The position numbers and the translations under genes are program-made. The notes under the pieces were generated by a model. The model was not told the origin of the DNA and searched no databases. It saw nothing but the letters and a program-made list of their open reading frames with translations. Positions 6,883 to 15,885 of a stretch of 64,000 nt of DNA are shown here, one piece after another. The stretch lies in NCBI RefSeq assembly GCF_002090135.1, contig NZ_BBRL01000008.1, forward strand, positions 62,001 through 126,000. Direction: 5' to 3'. The stretch comes from Demequina sp. NBRC 110055 (GTDB taxonomy: Bacteria; Actinomycetota; Actinomycetes; Actinomycetales; Demequinaceae). Position 1 is the first letter of the stretch. Each line of letters opens with the position of its first letter.

Positions 6883-9516
6883 CTAGTCCTCGCGGACCTC
6901 GGGGTCGGCCGATGCCTCGGCGGCCTCGTCGGCCGCCTCGCCTTCGGTCGGGGCGGCTTCGGCGCTCGGGGCGTCGGACGCCTCGGGTGCCTCAGTCGCG
7001 GCGGTCGTGGCCACGGGGGCCCCGGCCTCACGTTCGGGGATGTCGACGACGATCTCGGCGGGCACCTCGGTGCCGTGCTCGTCTCCGTGGTGGGCCTTTT
7101 CGGCCGCCGCGGCGATCGATGCGAGCGTGGCCTTCACGGCCGCGCGCGCCTCCTCGCGGTCGTCGAGTGCATGGGTCTCACCCTGAGCTGCCGCGTGGGC
7201 GTGTGCCTCGTCGTGCTGCTGCTCAGGCTGCTTCTTGGCAGGCTGCTGGTTGCCCTGGTTCTGCTGCTGGCGTCCGCCACCGGAGTTGCCTCCGCCACCG
7301 GAGTTGCCTCCGCCACCGTTGTTGCCGCCGCCGTTTCCGCCGCGCCCGCCACGGCGGCGCGGTTCGGGTTGCTTCTCGCTGGCCTCGGCCACGGGCTCGC
7401 CGTGAACAAGGAACCCGCGGCCCTTGCAGTGCTCGCACGTCTCCGAGAACGCCTCGACGAGGCCCTGGCCCACACGCTTGCGCGTCATCTGCACGAGGCC
7501 CAGCGAGGTGACCTCGGCCACCTGGTGCTTGGTGCGGTCACGGCCCAGGCATTCGATGAGGCGGCGCAGCACGCGGTCGCGGTTGGCCTCGAGCAGCATG
7601 TCAACGAAGTCGATGACGATGATGCCGCCGATGTCGCGCAGCCGCAGCTGGCGCACAATCTCCTCGGCGGCCTCGAGGTTGTTGAGCGTCATCGTCTCTT
7701 CGAGCGTGCCGCCCTTGCCGACAAACTTGCCGGTGTTGACGTCGATGACGGTCATCGCCTCGGTGCGGTCGATGACGAGCGAGCCGCCCGAGGGCAGCCA
7801 CACCTTGCGGTCCATGCCCTTGGTGAGCATCTCGTCCACACGGTGCTCCGCGAACACGTCGCCGTCGCCGGTGAACTTGTGGAGGCGGGTCATGAGGTCG
7901 GGGGCGACCTGACCCACGTAGGCGCTCAACGAGTTCCAGGTGTCGTCACCCTGGATCGTGAGCGACTCGAAGTCCTCGTTGAAGATGTCGCGCACCACGC
8001 GGATCGCCATGTCGGGTTCGCCGCGCAGCAGCTTGGGGGCCTTGCCGTTCTCGGCCTCGGCCTGAATGTTGTCCCACTGGCGCTTGAGGCGCTCCACATC
8101 GGCGCGCAGCTCCTCCTCCGAGGCGCCTTCCGCGGCCGTACGCACGATCACGCCAGCGTCGGCCGGAATGACCTCGCGCAGCAGCTTCTTCAGGCGTGCC
8201 CGCTCGGTGTCGGGAAGCTTGCGGCTGATGCCGGTGACGCCGCCGCCGGGAACGTAGACCAGGAAGCGCCCTGCCAACGAAATCTGGGAGGTGACGCGCG
8301 CGCCCTTGTGACCGATGGGGTCCTTGGTGACCTGCACCATGACCGTGTCGCCCTGCTTCAGGGCAAGCTCGATGCGGCGCGGCTTGCCCTCGAGGCCGGC
8401 GGCGTCCCAGTTGACCTCACCGGCGTAGAGCACCGCATTGCGTCCGCGGCCCACATCGACGAACGCGGCCTCCATGCCGGGCAGCACGTTCTGCACGCGG
8501 CCCAGGTAGACGTTGCCCGCCATCGACTGCTGTGCCTGGTGCGAGACGTAGTGCTCCACGAGGACGTCGTCCTCGAGCACCGCGATCTGGACGCGGTGAT
8601 CCTTTTCCCGCACGATCATGTCGCGCTTGACGGACTCGCGCCGTGCCAAGAACTCCGCCTCCGAGATCACGGGACGGCGGCGCTGGCCGTCGCGCGACTC
8701 ACGGCGGCGCTGACGCTTGGCCTGGAGACGCGTGGAGCCCTGCAACTGGTCGTCGGAACCACCCTGCGAGCTCGACCCCGCACCGCTCGACGACGAGCCG
8801 GAGCGTGAGCCACGACGGCGACGGCGACGACGGGACGAACCCGAGCCGTCACCGTCGTCATTGCCGTCGGCGCCGTCCTCGGCGTCACCGTTGCCGTCCG
8901 TGTCGTCATCCTTCGCCTCGCGGGCATCACCCTTGGAACGCTCGGACCCCTGGGCGCCTGACGCGTCGGAACCACCGGCGGCGTCCTCCTCTGAGTCGGC
9001 TTCGGCGGCGTACTCGCCGCCCTCACCGGGGGTGCGCTTCTTGCCGCGTCCCCGTCCGCCGCGACGGCGGCGACGCTTGGCACCACCCTCGCCCGAGCCA
9101 TCGCCGTCGTTGCCCGCGTCATCGCCGGAGCGGTCGCTCAACGCCTCGCTGGTGGCATCCTCGGCGCGATCTGACGCGCCGTCGTCCTTCGGCTTGTCGG
9201 TCTTGGCGCTCTTGTCGGTCTTGGCGCCCTTCTTGGCCTGCGCCTTGGCGGGTGCGTCGTCACCGCCCGCGTCGGCGGCACCACCGACGGGCGCCGACTT
9301 CTTCTTCCCTCCGCCGCGGCGGGCCTTGGGCGCCTGAGCGGCCTCGTCGCCGGCGGGAGTTGCCTGCGCGTCCGCAGGCGATGACGCCTTGGCGCGGTCG
9401 GCGGCGCTGGTGGGCGGCCCCGCGGGCGCCGAAGCGCGTCGCGACCTGGCCGGCTCGGGAGCCTGGAAGATCACGGCCGTCGTGGGGTTGTCGGGAGTGT
9501 TGTTGTCCTCGCTCAA
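6883..9516 (-). CDS. rne: Ribonuclease E/G family endoribonuclease
   Basis: Single-strand-specific endonuclease that starts mRNA decay and processes rRNA/tRNA precursors. The catalytic core is an S1 RNA-binding domain (about residues 310-390) followed by the RNase E/G domain, with DVGRGRNAVLYAGEV, IVIDFVDM and a zinc-link CEHCKGRG near residue 695. Long low-complexity arms flank it: an N-terminal acidic/Arg-rich arm of about 290 residues with runs of Arg and Ser, and a C-terminal Gly/Asn/Gln- and Ala/Glu-rich arm. Such double extensions are usual in actinobacterial RNase E and serve RNA binding and degradosome contacts. I prefer TTG 9516, with GAGG 8 bases upstream; the frame continues to GTG 9591 without a Shine-Dalgarno sequence. 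Confidence 0.93.
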   Translation of the reverse strand: MSEDNNTPDNPTTAVIFQAPEPARSRRASAPAGPPTSAADRAKASSPADAQATPAGDEAAQAPKARRGGGKKKSAPVGGAADAGGDDAPAKAQAKKGAKTDKSAKTDKPKDDGASDRAEDATSEALSDRSGDDAGNDGDGSGEGGAKRRRRRGGRGRGKKRTPGEGGEYAAEADSEEDAAGGSDASGAQGSERSKGDAREAKDDDTDGNGDAEDGADGNDDGDGSGSSRRRRRRRGSRSGSSSSGAGSSSQGGSDDQLQGSTRLQAKRQRRRESRDGQRRRPVISEAEFLARRESVKRDMIVREKDHRVQIAVLEDDVLVEHYVSHQAQQSMAGNVYLGRVQNVLPGMEAAFVDVGRGRNAVLYAGEVNWDAAGLEGKPRRIELALKQGDTVMVQVTKDPIGHKGARVTSQISLAGRFLVYVPGGGVTGISRKLPDTERARLKKLLREVIPADAGVIVRTAAEGASEEELRADVERLKRQWDNIQAEAENGKAPKLLRGEPDMAIRVVRDIFNEDFESLTIQGDDTWNSLSAYVGQVAPDLMTRLHKFTGDGDVFAEHRVDEMLTKGMDRKVWLPSGGSLVIDRTEAMTVIDVNTGKFVGKGGTLEETMTLNNLEAAEEIVRQLRLRDIGGIIVIDFVDMLLEANRDRVLRRLIECLGRDRTKHQVAEVTSLGLVQMTRKRVGQGLVEAFSETCEHCKGRGFLVHGEPVAEASEKQPEPRRRGGRGGNGGGNNGGGGNSGGGGNSGGGRQQQNQGNQQPAKKQPEQQHDEAHAHAAAQGETHALDDREEARAAVKATLASIAAAAEKAHHGDEHGTEVPAEIVVDIPEREAGAPVATTAATEAPEASDAPSAEAAPTEGEAADEAAEASADPEVRED

Positions 9517-9992
9517 CGCGGGTACCTCGGATCGATGCACCCACACTGTGCATCGACGGTGTCGTCGTTTGTGGTCCACGGTTGTGGCCACCCAAGTCTT
9601 CAGGTCGCGGCGGACAGCGGCGCCTGCGGGGAGCGCCTATCCCCGATGTCTCCGCCTACCGGCTGTAGCCCGGCGGGACCGTGACGGGATGGCAGCTGCA
9701 CAGTCGCTGCGTCTGTCGCGCGGTTGGCGCCCCCGTGTGGAGGGACGCGGACCTGCCGCCCATTGTGACACACAGGGGCTCAGCCGTCATGAAGCCCCTG
9801 GCACGCGCGTGTCTTGGCACGCCGATGCGGACCTGAACCGAGGCCCGCAGCCCGGCCACCGCATCGGCCCGGCGCAAGGTGCCCCAGTCCACCTTCGTGA
9901 CCGAAACGTAATCGCGACCGGGACCTAGGTCCCGGCGCCCGATCGGGGCGCCTTCAGTTAGGTTTCTCACAGAGGTTCGAGAAGGAGTTCCC
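9517..9992. other. Intergenic region between rne and cydA (divergent promoters)
   Basis: No gene can be supported here. The two flanking genes diverge, so both promoters should lie inside. Visible structure: an 8-bp stem (CAGGGGCT / AGCCCCTG, 9773-9800), the DosR-type palindrome at 9918-9935, and directly after it a GC-rich hairpin (GGCGCCC / GGGGCGCC, 9934-9952) that would lie in the cydA leader if transcription starts near the palindrome. One CGCATCGGCC copy of the dispersed motif is at 9860. Confidence 0.6.
9918..9935. promoter_or_regulatory. DosR/DevR-type box upstream of cydA
   Basis: The perfect palindrome CCGGGACCTAGGTCCCGG contains the GGGAC-N4-GTCCC core of the DosR consensus known from mycobacteria. 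It ends 57 bases before the cydA start. A DosS-like kinase is encoded at the end of the cyd operon and a DosR-like regulator lies next to it, which makes the assignment more likely than the palindrome alone would. A second core is at 47780. Confidence 0.6.
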
Positions 9993-11465
9993 GTGGACGT
10001 ACTTGACCTGGCGCGGTGGCAATTCGGCATCACCACCGTCTATCACTTTGTCCTGGTGCCGCTCACGATCGGTTTGTCGACGCTCGTCGCGATCATGCAG
10101 ACCGCGTGGAACGTCACCGGCAAGGAGAAGTACTACCGGCTGACCAAGTTCTACGGGAAGTTGTTGCTGATCAACTTCGCGCTCGGCATCGCGACCGGAA
10201 TCGTGCAGGAGTTCCAGTTCGGCATGAACTGGTCCGAGTACTCGCGGTTCGTCGGCGACGTCTTCGGTGCGCCGCTGGCCATGGAGGCGCTGGCCGCGTT
10301 CTTCCTTGAGTCGACGTTCCTGGGACTGTGGATCTTCGGCTGGGACCGCCTGCCGCGCAAGATCCACCTCATGACGGTGTGGGCGTTCGCCATCGGCTCG
10401 CTGCTGTCGGCGTACTTCATCATCGCGGCGAACTCGTGGATGCAGCACCCGGTGGGCGCCGAGTACAACCCGGAGACGGGCCGCGCCGAGATGACGGATA
10501 TTTGGGCGGTGCTGACCAACAACACGACGCTGGTCGCCTTCCCGCACGTCATCGCGACGGCCTTCCTGGTCGCCGGCACGTTCGTCGCCGGCATCGCCGT
10601 GTGGTGGATGGTGCGCCACAGCCGCCAGGACAAGGACCACGCGGACGTTCCGATGTACCGCACCGCCGCACGCTTTGGCGCGGTTGTCATGCTGATCTCG
10701 GGCGCGGCCGTCATCATCACCGGTGACGAGCAGGCCAAGCTCATGTTCGAGCAGCAGCCCATCAAGATGGCCGCGGCCGAGGCACTCATCGAGACCCCCG
10801 ACGGTCCCGCACCGTTCTCGCTGTTGTCGATTGGCAACCCCGCCGGTGATGACCCCGACTCCGTCCAGCACGTCATCGAGATCCCCGGGCTGACGTCGTT
10901 CCTCGCCACGGGAGACTGGAACGGTGAGGTGCTTGGCGTCAACGACCTGCAGGAAATCTACGCCGAGCGCTACGGCGCCACCACGCCCGACGGCGAGGAG
11001 ATCGAGTACCGTCCCAACCTGCTGGTGACCTACTGGTCGTTCCGCCTCATGATCGGTCTCGCGGCCTTCTCCGCGGCCCTGTCCGTCGCGATCCTCTGGT
11101 TCACCCGCAAGGGCCGCGCCATCGACCAGCCGTGGATGAGCAAGCTCGCGCTCGTGTCGTTGCCCATGCCGTTCCTCGCGGCGAGCTTCGGCTGGATCTT
11201 CACCGAGATGGGACGCCAGCCCTTCGTGGTGGCCCCCAACCCCACCGGATCCGACCAGATCATGCTCATGACGATGTTCGGCGTCTCGGAGGCGACCTCC
11301 GTGGCCGACGTCGTGATCTCGCTCACCACGTTCACGGTCGTCTACTCCGTCCTCGGCGTGTTCTGGTTCCTGCTGATGAAGCGCTATGTCAACGAGGGCG
11401 CCCCCAACCCCGAGCCGGAAGAGGTCTCCACCGACCCCGACCGCCCGCTGTCGTTCGCGTACTAG
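9993..11465 (+). CDS. cydA: Cytochrome bd oxidase subunit I
   Basis: Catalytic subunit of the high-affinity quinol oxidase; it carries hemes b558, b595 and d and the quinol site in the membrane. 490 residues. The start MDVLDLARWQFGITTVYHF holds the conserved His of helix I, and GWIFTEMGRQP is the family signature near residue 405. Nine or so hydrophobic segments and a medium Q-loop are visible. GTG start with AAGGAG 8 bases upstream. First gene of cydABDC plus kinase, 13 bases before cydB, with a DosR-type palindrome in its leader region, so induction by low oxygen is likely. Confidence 0.97.
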   Translation: MDVLDLARWQFGITTVYHFVLVPLTIGLSTLVAIMQTAWNVTGKEKYYRLTKFYGKLLLINFALGIATGIVQEFQFGMNWSEYSRFVGDVFGAPLAMEALAAFFLESTFLGLWIFGWDRLPRKIHLMTVWAFAIGSLLSAYFIIAANSWMQHPVGAEYNPETGRAEMTDIWAVLTNNTTLVAFPHVIATAFLVAGTFVAGIAVWWMVRHSRQDKDHADVPMYRTAARFGAVVMLISGAAVIITGDEQAKLMFEQQPIKMAAAEALIETPDGPAPFSLLSIGNPAGDDPDSVQHVIEIPGLTSFLATGDWNGEVLGVNDLQEIYAERYGATTPDGEEIEYRPNLLVTYWSFRLMIGLAAFSAALSVAILWFTRKGRAIDQPWMSKLALVSLPMPFLAASFGWIFTEMGRQPFVVAPNPTGSDQIMLMTMFGVSEATSVADVVISLTTFTVVYSVLGVFWFLLMKRYVNEGAPNPEPEEVSTDPDRPLSFAY

Positions 11466-11478
11466 GAGGCAGGCCACC

Positions 11479-12519
11479 ATGGAACTCACACTCGTCTGGT
11501 TCATCCTCATCGCGATCCTGTGGACCGGCTACCTGGTTCTCGAAGGGTTCGACTTTGGCGTCGCCATGCTGCTCGAGAAGGTCGGCAAGGGCGACAAGGG
11601 TCGCCGCGTCGCGCTCAACACCATCGGCCCTGTATGGGACGGCAACGAGGTGTGGCTACTCACCGCCGGTGGCGCCACCTTTGCGGCCTTCCCCGAGTGG
11701 TACGCGACCCTGTTCTCTGGCTTCTACCTGCCCCTCCTGCTGATCCTGGTCGCGCTCATCGTGCGCGCATGCGCCATCGAGTGGCGCGGCAAGATCAACA
11801 ACGACGTGTGGCGTCAGCGCTGGGACTGGGTGATCATGGGCTCCGCGTGGATCCCCTCGATCCTGTGGGGTGTCGCCTTCGCGAACATCGTCCGCGGTGT
11901 GCCTATCGACGAGAGCTTCACCTACACCGGCTCCTTCTGGACACTGCTCAACCCCTACGCCCTGCTCGGCGGCGCCACGACGCTCGCGCTGTTCCTCAGC
12001 CACGGCGCGATCTTCCTGTCGCTCAAGACCTCCGGTGAGGTCCACGAGCGTGCCCGCGCCGTCGCGAAGACGATGGCGCCCATCGCGCTCGTCATCGCCG
12101 CGGTCTTCGCCATCTGGACCCAGATCGCCTACTCGGTCGCCTGGACCTGGGCGGCCGTCGCCGTGGCCGCCGTCGCGCTCGTGCTGACCTGGGTGTGGGG
12201 CAACGCCGGCTCGTACGGCAAGGCCTTCGCCGCCAATGCCGTGGCCATCGTGGGCGCCGTGGTGCTGATCTTCGGCTCGCTCTACCCCGACGTCATGCCG
12301 TCCACCACCGACCCGGCGTTCTCGCTGACCGTGGACAACGCATCGTCGACCGACTACACCCTGACTGTCATGACATGGGTCGCGGTGATCTTCGTGCCGA
12401 TCGTCCTGCTCTACCAGGGCTGGAGCTACTGGGTGTTCCGCCGCCGCCTGTCGACAGATCACATCCCCGAGCACGGCGGGCTTCCCACCCTACGTATGCC
12501 GAAGAAGGTCTCGCAGTGA
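11479..12519 (+). CDS. cydB: Cytochrome bd oxidase subunit II
   Basis: Membrane partner of CydA, required for heme d assembly. 346 residues starting MELTLVWFILIAILWTGYLVLEGFDFGVAML, the conserved CydB N-terminus, with later GNEVWLLTAGGATFAAFP. The reading frame is open upstream through the end of cydA, but ATG 11479 has GGAGG about 11 bases upstream and gives the correct N-terminus. Between it and cydD lie 61 bases holding one copy of the dispersed decamer core (12550) and no clear terminator. Confidence 0.97.
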   Translation: MELTLVWFILIAILWTGYLVLEGFDFGVAMLLEKVGKGDKGRRVALNTIGPVWDGNEVWLLTAGGATFAAFPEWYATLFSGFYLPLLLILVALIVRACAIEWRGKINNDVWRQRWDWVIMGSAWIPSILWGVAFANIVRGVPIDESFTYTGSFWTLLNPYALLGGATTLALFLSHGAIFLSLKTSGEVHERARAVAKTMAPIALVIAAVFAIWTQIAYSVAWTWAAVAVAAVALVLTWVWGNAGSYGKAFAANAVAIVGAVVLIFGSLYPDVMPSTTDPAFSLTVDNASSTDYTLTVMTWVAVIFVPIVLLYQGWSYWVFRRRLSTDHIPEHGGLPTLRMPKKVSQ

Positions 12520-12580
12520 CCCCTGCCCCGAGTAGGGCGGTGCGTCGACGGCCGATGCTTCACGACCTTTCGTAGGCCGC

Positions 12581-14161
12581 GTGCGTCCCCTCGATCCCCG
12601 CCTCATCCGTCGCATCGGCCCAGCACGGCGCTACATCGTCACCACCGCCGTGCTGGGCTTCGCCACGGCGCTGGCGATTCTGGTCCAGGCGTTGCTGATC
12701 TCGCGCGCGCTCGCGCCGGTCCTCGCCCCCTCCCCCCTCACCGAGGACGGGCTGGGGTGGCTGGGGGTGCTGGTGCCCGTCGAGGCGCGCAACCTTGCCG
12801 TCGCGCTCGGCTGGCTGGGCGTGGTCGTCACGGTTCGCGTGGTGCTGACGTGGACCCAGGAGCGGCTCGCGCACCGTGCGGGCTCGCGCGTCATCTCCGA
12901 GCTGCGCGCCCAGGTGGTTTCGCACGCCGCGGCTCTCGGCCCGCGGTGGGCCGCGTCGGGCGAGGGTGCCGGCGTCGCCACGACCGTGACGCGCGGTCTC
13001 GACTCGCTGCTGCCCTACTTCGTGCGCTACCTGCCGCAGCTGCTGCTCAGCGCCACCGTCACGCCCATCATGATCGTCGTCGTGCTGGGCCTCGACTGGA
13101 TTTCGGCGGCCATCGTCATCGGCACGCTGCCGTTGGTGCCAATCTTCATGGTCCTGGTGGGCCTCACCACCCAGGAGCGCTCGGCCAAGCACCTCGACGC
13201 CATGCAGCGGCTCGCCAGCCGCACCCTCGACCTCATCGCCGGCCTGCCGACGCTGCGCGCACTGGGCCGCGAGCACGGGCCGTCCGCGCGTGTGCGGGAG
13301 CTGGGAGACGCTCAACGCCGCGCCACCATGGGATCGCTCAGGATCGCGTTCCTGTCGGGCATGGTGCTCGAGCTCCTCACCACCCTCGCCGTCGCACTCG
13401 TCGCGGTCACGCTGGGCTTCCGCCTGGTTGCCGGGGGCGTCACCATCGAGACCGCTCTCGCCGTGCTCATCCTCGCGCCCGAGGTCTACCTGCCGTTGCG
13501 CATGGTCGGCACTCACTTTCACGCCTCCGCCGACGGCATGGCCGCCGCCGACGCCGCGTTCGACGTGCTGGAAAGGCCCGTCGCCTCCCCCGGCGGCACG
13601 GCTGCCGCCCCGACCCTCGCCGGCGCCACCCTCGTCGTCGAGGATCTCGCCGTGTCGACGCCTGACGGCCGCCGCCTGGCGCCCGGGCGCCTCAGTTTCA
13701 GCGCCCGGCCCGGCACCGTGACCGCGCTGGTGGGACCCAACGGCGACGGCAAGTCCACCGCGTTGGCGGCCGTCATGGGCCTGTTGTCGCCGGACTCGGG
13801 CTTCGTCGCGGCGCTCACGCCGGAGGGCCGCGTCGACGCCTACGACGTCGAGGCCGCTGGCTGGTCCGAGCAGTTCGCGTGGGCGCCGCAGCGCCCCGAC
13901 CTCGGCCCCGAGGGTCGCACGCTGAGCCTGGGTCAGCGTCAGGGCGTCGCGCTCGAGCGGGCCCTAAGTGCGGGTCGTCCCGTCGTGGTCCTCGACGAGC
14001 CCACCAGCCATCTGGACCGGGCCTCCCGTGACGCCGTGATCTCCCGGATCACGGCGGCGGCCGCGACGGGCGCGACGGTCATCGTCGCCACCCACGAGGA
14101 GGATCTCATCGCCGTGGCGGACGTCGTGGTCGAGGTCACCGCGATGGAGGTGGCGCGATGA
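12581..14161 (+). CDS. cydD: CydD, ABC exporter half for cytochrome bd assembly
   Basis: With CydC it forms a heterodimeric type-IV ABC exporter needed for cytochrome bd maturation (linked to thiol/heme export in E. coli). 526 residues: six-helix membrane domain (about 20-310) and ATPase domain with Walker A GPNGDGKST, signature LSLGQRQGVALERAL and Walker B VVVLDEPTSHLD. The signature reads LSLGQ rather than LSGGQ. It starts with GTG and its stop overlaps the cydC start (ATGA), so the halves are made in equal amounts. Confidence 0.93.
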   Translation: MRPLDPRLIRRIGPARRYIVTTAVLGFATALAILVQALLISRALAPVLAPSPLTEDGLGWLGVLVPVEARNLAVALGWLGVVVTVRVVLTWTQERLAHRAGSRVISELRAQVVSHAAALGPRWAASGEGAGVATTVTRGLDSLLPYFVRYLPQLLLSATVTPIMIVVVLGLDWISAAIVIGTLPLVPIFMVLVGLTTQERSAKHLDAMQRLASRTLDLIAGLPTLRALGREHGPSARVRELGDAQRRATMGSLRIAFLSGMVLELLTTLAVALVAVTLGFRLVAGGVTIETALAVLILAPEVYLPLRMVGTHFHASADGMAAADAAFDVLERPVASPGGTAAAPTLAGATLVVEDLAVSTPDGRRLAPGRLSFSARPGTVTALVGPNGDGKSTALAAVMGLLSPDSGFVAALTPEGRVDAYDVEAAGWSEQFAWAPQRPDLGPEGRTLSLGQRQGVALERALSAGRPVVVLDEPTSHLDRASRDAVISRITAAAATGATVIVATHEEDLIAVADVVVEVTAMEVAR

Positions 14162-15885
14162 CCATACGTCGCGGCGCCACCGCCGCGAGCGCCACCACGC
14201 CACCGCCACCGCGCCGCGCCTTGCGTGCGCTGCTGAGAGACTCTGAACTGTCGCGCGGGCGCCTCGCGCTGTCGATCATCAACGGCTCCGCGGCGCTGGG
14301 CTCCGCCGTCGGCCTATCCGCCATCGCCGCATGGCTCATCGCACGCGCCGCCGGCATGCCCTCCCCCGCCGACCTGGCGCTGGCGGCCGTGGTGGTGCGC
14401 TTCTTCGGCATCGGCCGCGGGCTGTTTCGCTACCTCGAGCGCCTGTCGAGCCACGAGACCGCTCTCCGCGGCGTCGTCAGCCTGCGCGCGCGTGTGTACG
14501 ACAGGCTCGCGTCATCGCCCGCCGACACCGTCGTGGGCCTGCGCCGCGGCGACGTCCTCGCGCGCATCGGCGGCGACGTGGACGCCGTGGGCGACGCCGT
14601 GGTGCGCGCCATCATTCCGCTCAGCGTCGCGGTGGTGGTCTCCGGCCTCTCCATCGGCATCCTCGGCTTCCTCGACCCCCGCGCCGGCGCCGTCCTCGCC
14701 GTCGCCATCCTCGTCGCGGGGCTGGGCGCCGCGCTGCTGACGTGGCGCTCGGCTCGCATCGCGGCCATCCAGGGCGTGGCGGCCGATGCCCGGGTAGCCG
14801 ATGCCGTGCTGTCCGGCCTCGAGGGCGCCGCCGAGCACCGCGTGTGGGGCACGACGGGCGAGGCGCGCGATGCGCTGGCGGCGGCGAACGCCGCGTCCGA
14901 GCAGGCACACGAGGCACAGGCCAGGCCGGCTGCGCTCGCCGCCGCGGTCCAGGCGCTCGCCTCGGGTGGCGCGCTCATCGCCTGCCTCGCCATCGCCGTC
15001 ACCGGCGTCAACGCCGGCCTCTATGGCGCCACCACCGCCGCGATGATCGCCCTGGTACCCCTGGCCGCCTTCGAGGCCGTGGGAGCGGTACCCACCGCCA
15101 CCCAGCAGCTGTTCCGGTCGCGCGAGGCCGCCCGGCGGATCGTCGCCATGGCCCCCGAGTCGCCCGCTCCTCAGTCACCCGCCTCCGAGTCGCCGGCTTC
15201 CCGCGGCCCCCGCGACTCGGCGGGCGCTCCGTCGCCGACGAGCTCTCAGGGCCACTATGCGGTGACGCTGACAGACCTGAGCGTGGGTTGGCCCAGTGCC
15301 ACCCCGACCCGTCCGGTCACAGCCCACGTCGACGCGGGCGGCGTGCTCGCCATCGTGGGCCGCTCGGGCATCGGCAAGACCACGCTGCTCGCCACGCTCG
15401 CCGGTATCGTTGCGCCGGTTGCCGGCGCGGCACGCATCGGTGCCGCTGACGCCCACCGCGATCTGCTGGGCCCGGTGGTGGGCATGACGGCGGAGGATGC
15501 CCACGTGTTCGGCACCACCGTGCTGGAGAACCTGCGGGTGGCACGCGGCTCCGTCACGGCCGACGAGGCTCGCGACGCCCTCGCCGCCGTCGGCCTCGCC
15601 GCGTGGCTCGACGCGCTCCCCGACGGCCTCGACACCCCGCTCGGGACCGGCGGCGACAGCGTCTCGGGTGGCGAACGGCGCCGCCTGCTCCTGGCACGGG
15701 TGCTGCTCACGCCTCAGCCGGTGGTGCTCATCGACGAACCCGCCGAGCACCTCGACACGGCCGGCCGGCACGCGCTCGGCGCCGTGCTGGGTCGCCTGCG
15801 CGGGGAAGGCCGTACCGTGGTGCTCGTGACCCACCACCTGCAGCTGTCCGACCTTGCCGACGTGACGGTGAGCCTCGATGACTGA
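14158..15885 (+). CDS. cydC: CydC, ABC exporter half for cytochrome bd assembly
   Basis: Partner of CydD. 575 residues with an Ala/Arg-rich start, a six-helix membrane domain, a Pro/Ser/Ala linker near residue 330 containing a short imperfect repeat (ES/QSPAS), and an ATPase domain with Walker A GRSGIGKTTL, signature VSGGERRRLLLARVLL and Walker B VVLIDEPAEHLD. ATG overlaps the cydD stop by four bases; its own stop overlaps the kinase start by eight, so the sensor is translated with the oxidase assembly genes. Confidence 0.93.
   Translation: MTIRRGATAASATTPPPPRRALRALLRDSELSRGRLALSIINGSAALGSAVGLSAIAAWLIARAAGMPSPADLALAAVVVRFFGIGRGLFRYLERLSSHETALRGVVSLRARVYDRLASSPADTVVGLRRGDVLARIGGDVDAVGDAVVRAIIPLSVAVVVSGLSIGILGFLDPRAGAVLAVAILVAGLGAALLTWRSARIAAIQGVAADARVADAVLSGLEGAAEHRVWGTTGEARDALAAANAASEQAHEAQARPAALAAAVQALASGGALIACLAIAVTGVNAGLYGATTAAMIALVPLAAFEAVGAVPTATQQLFRSREAARRIVAMAPESPAPQSPASESPASRGPRDSAGAPSPTSSQGHYAVTLTDLSVGWPSATPTRPVTAHVDAGGVLAIVGRSGIGKTTLLATLAGIVAPVAGAARIGAADAHRDLLGPVVGMTAEDAHVFGTTVLENLRVARGSVTADEARDALAAVGLAAWLDALPDGLDTPLGTGGDSVSGGERRRLLLARVLLTPQPVVLIDEPAEHLDTAGRHALGAVLGRLRGEGRTVVLVTHHLQLSDLADVTVSLDD

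Noticed and set aside
6427-8808. 793-codon open frame on the plus strand opposite rne
   Set aside because: It lies wholly antisense to rplU and rne, has the His/Leu/Val-rich composition of a high-GC shadow frame and no recognisable domain.
9592-9992. Possible Rex operator (TTGTGA half-site near 9764) before cydA
   Set aside because: Only one half-site is present and the matching TCACAA is missing; the DosR-type palindrome explains the region better.
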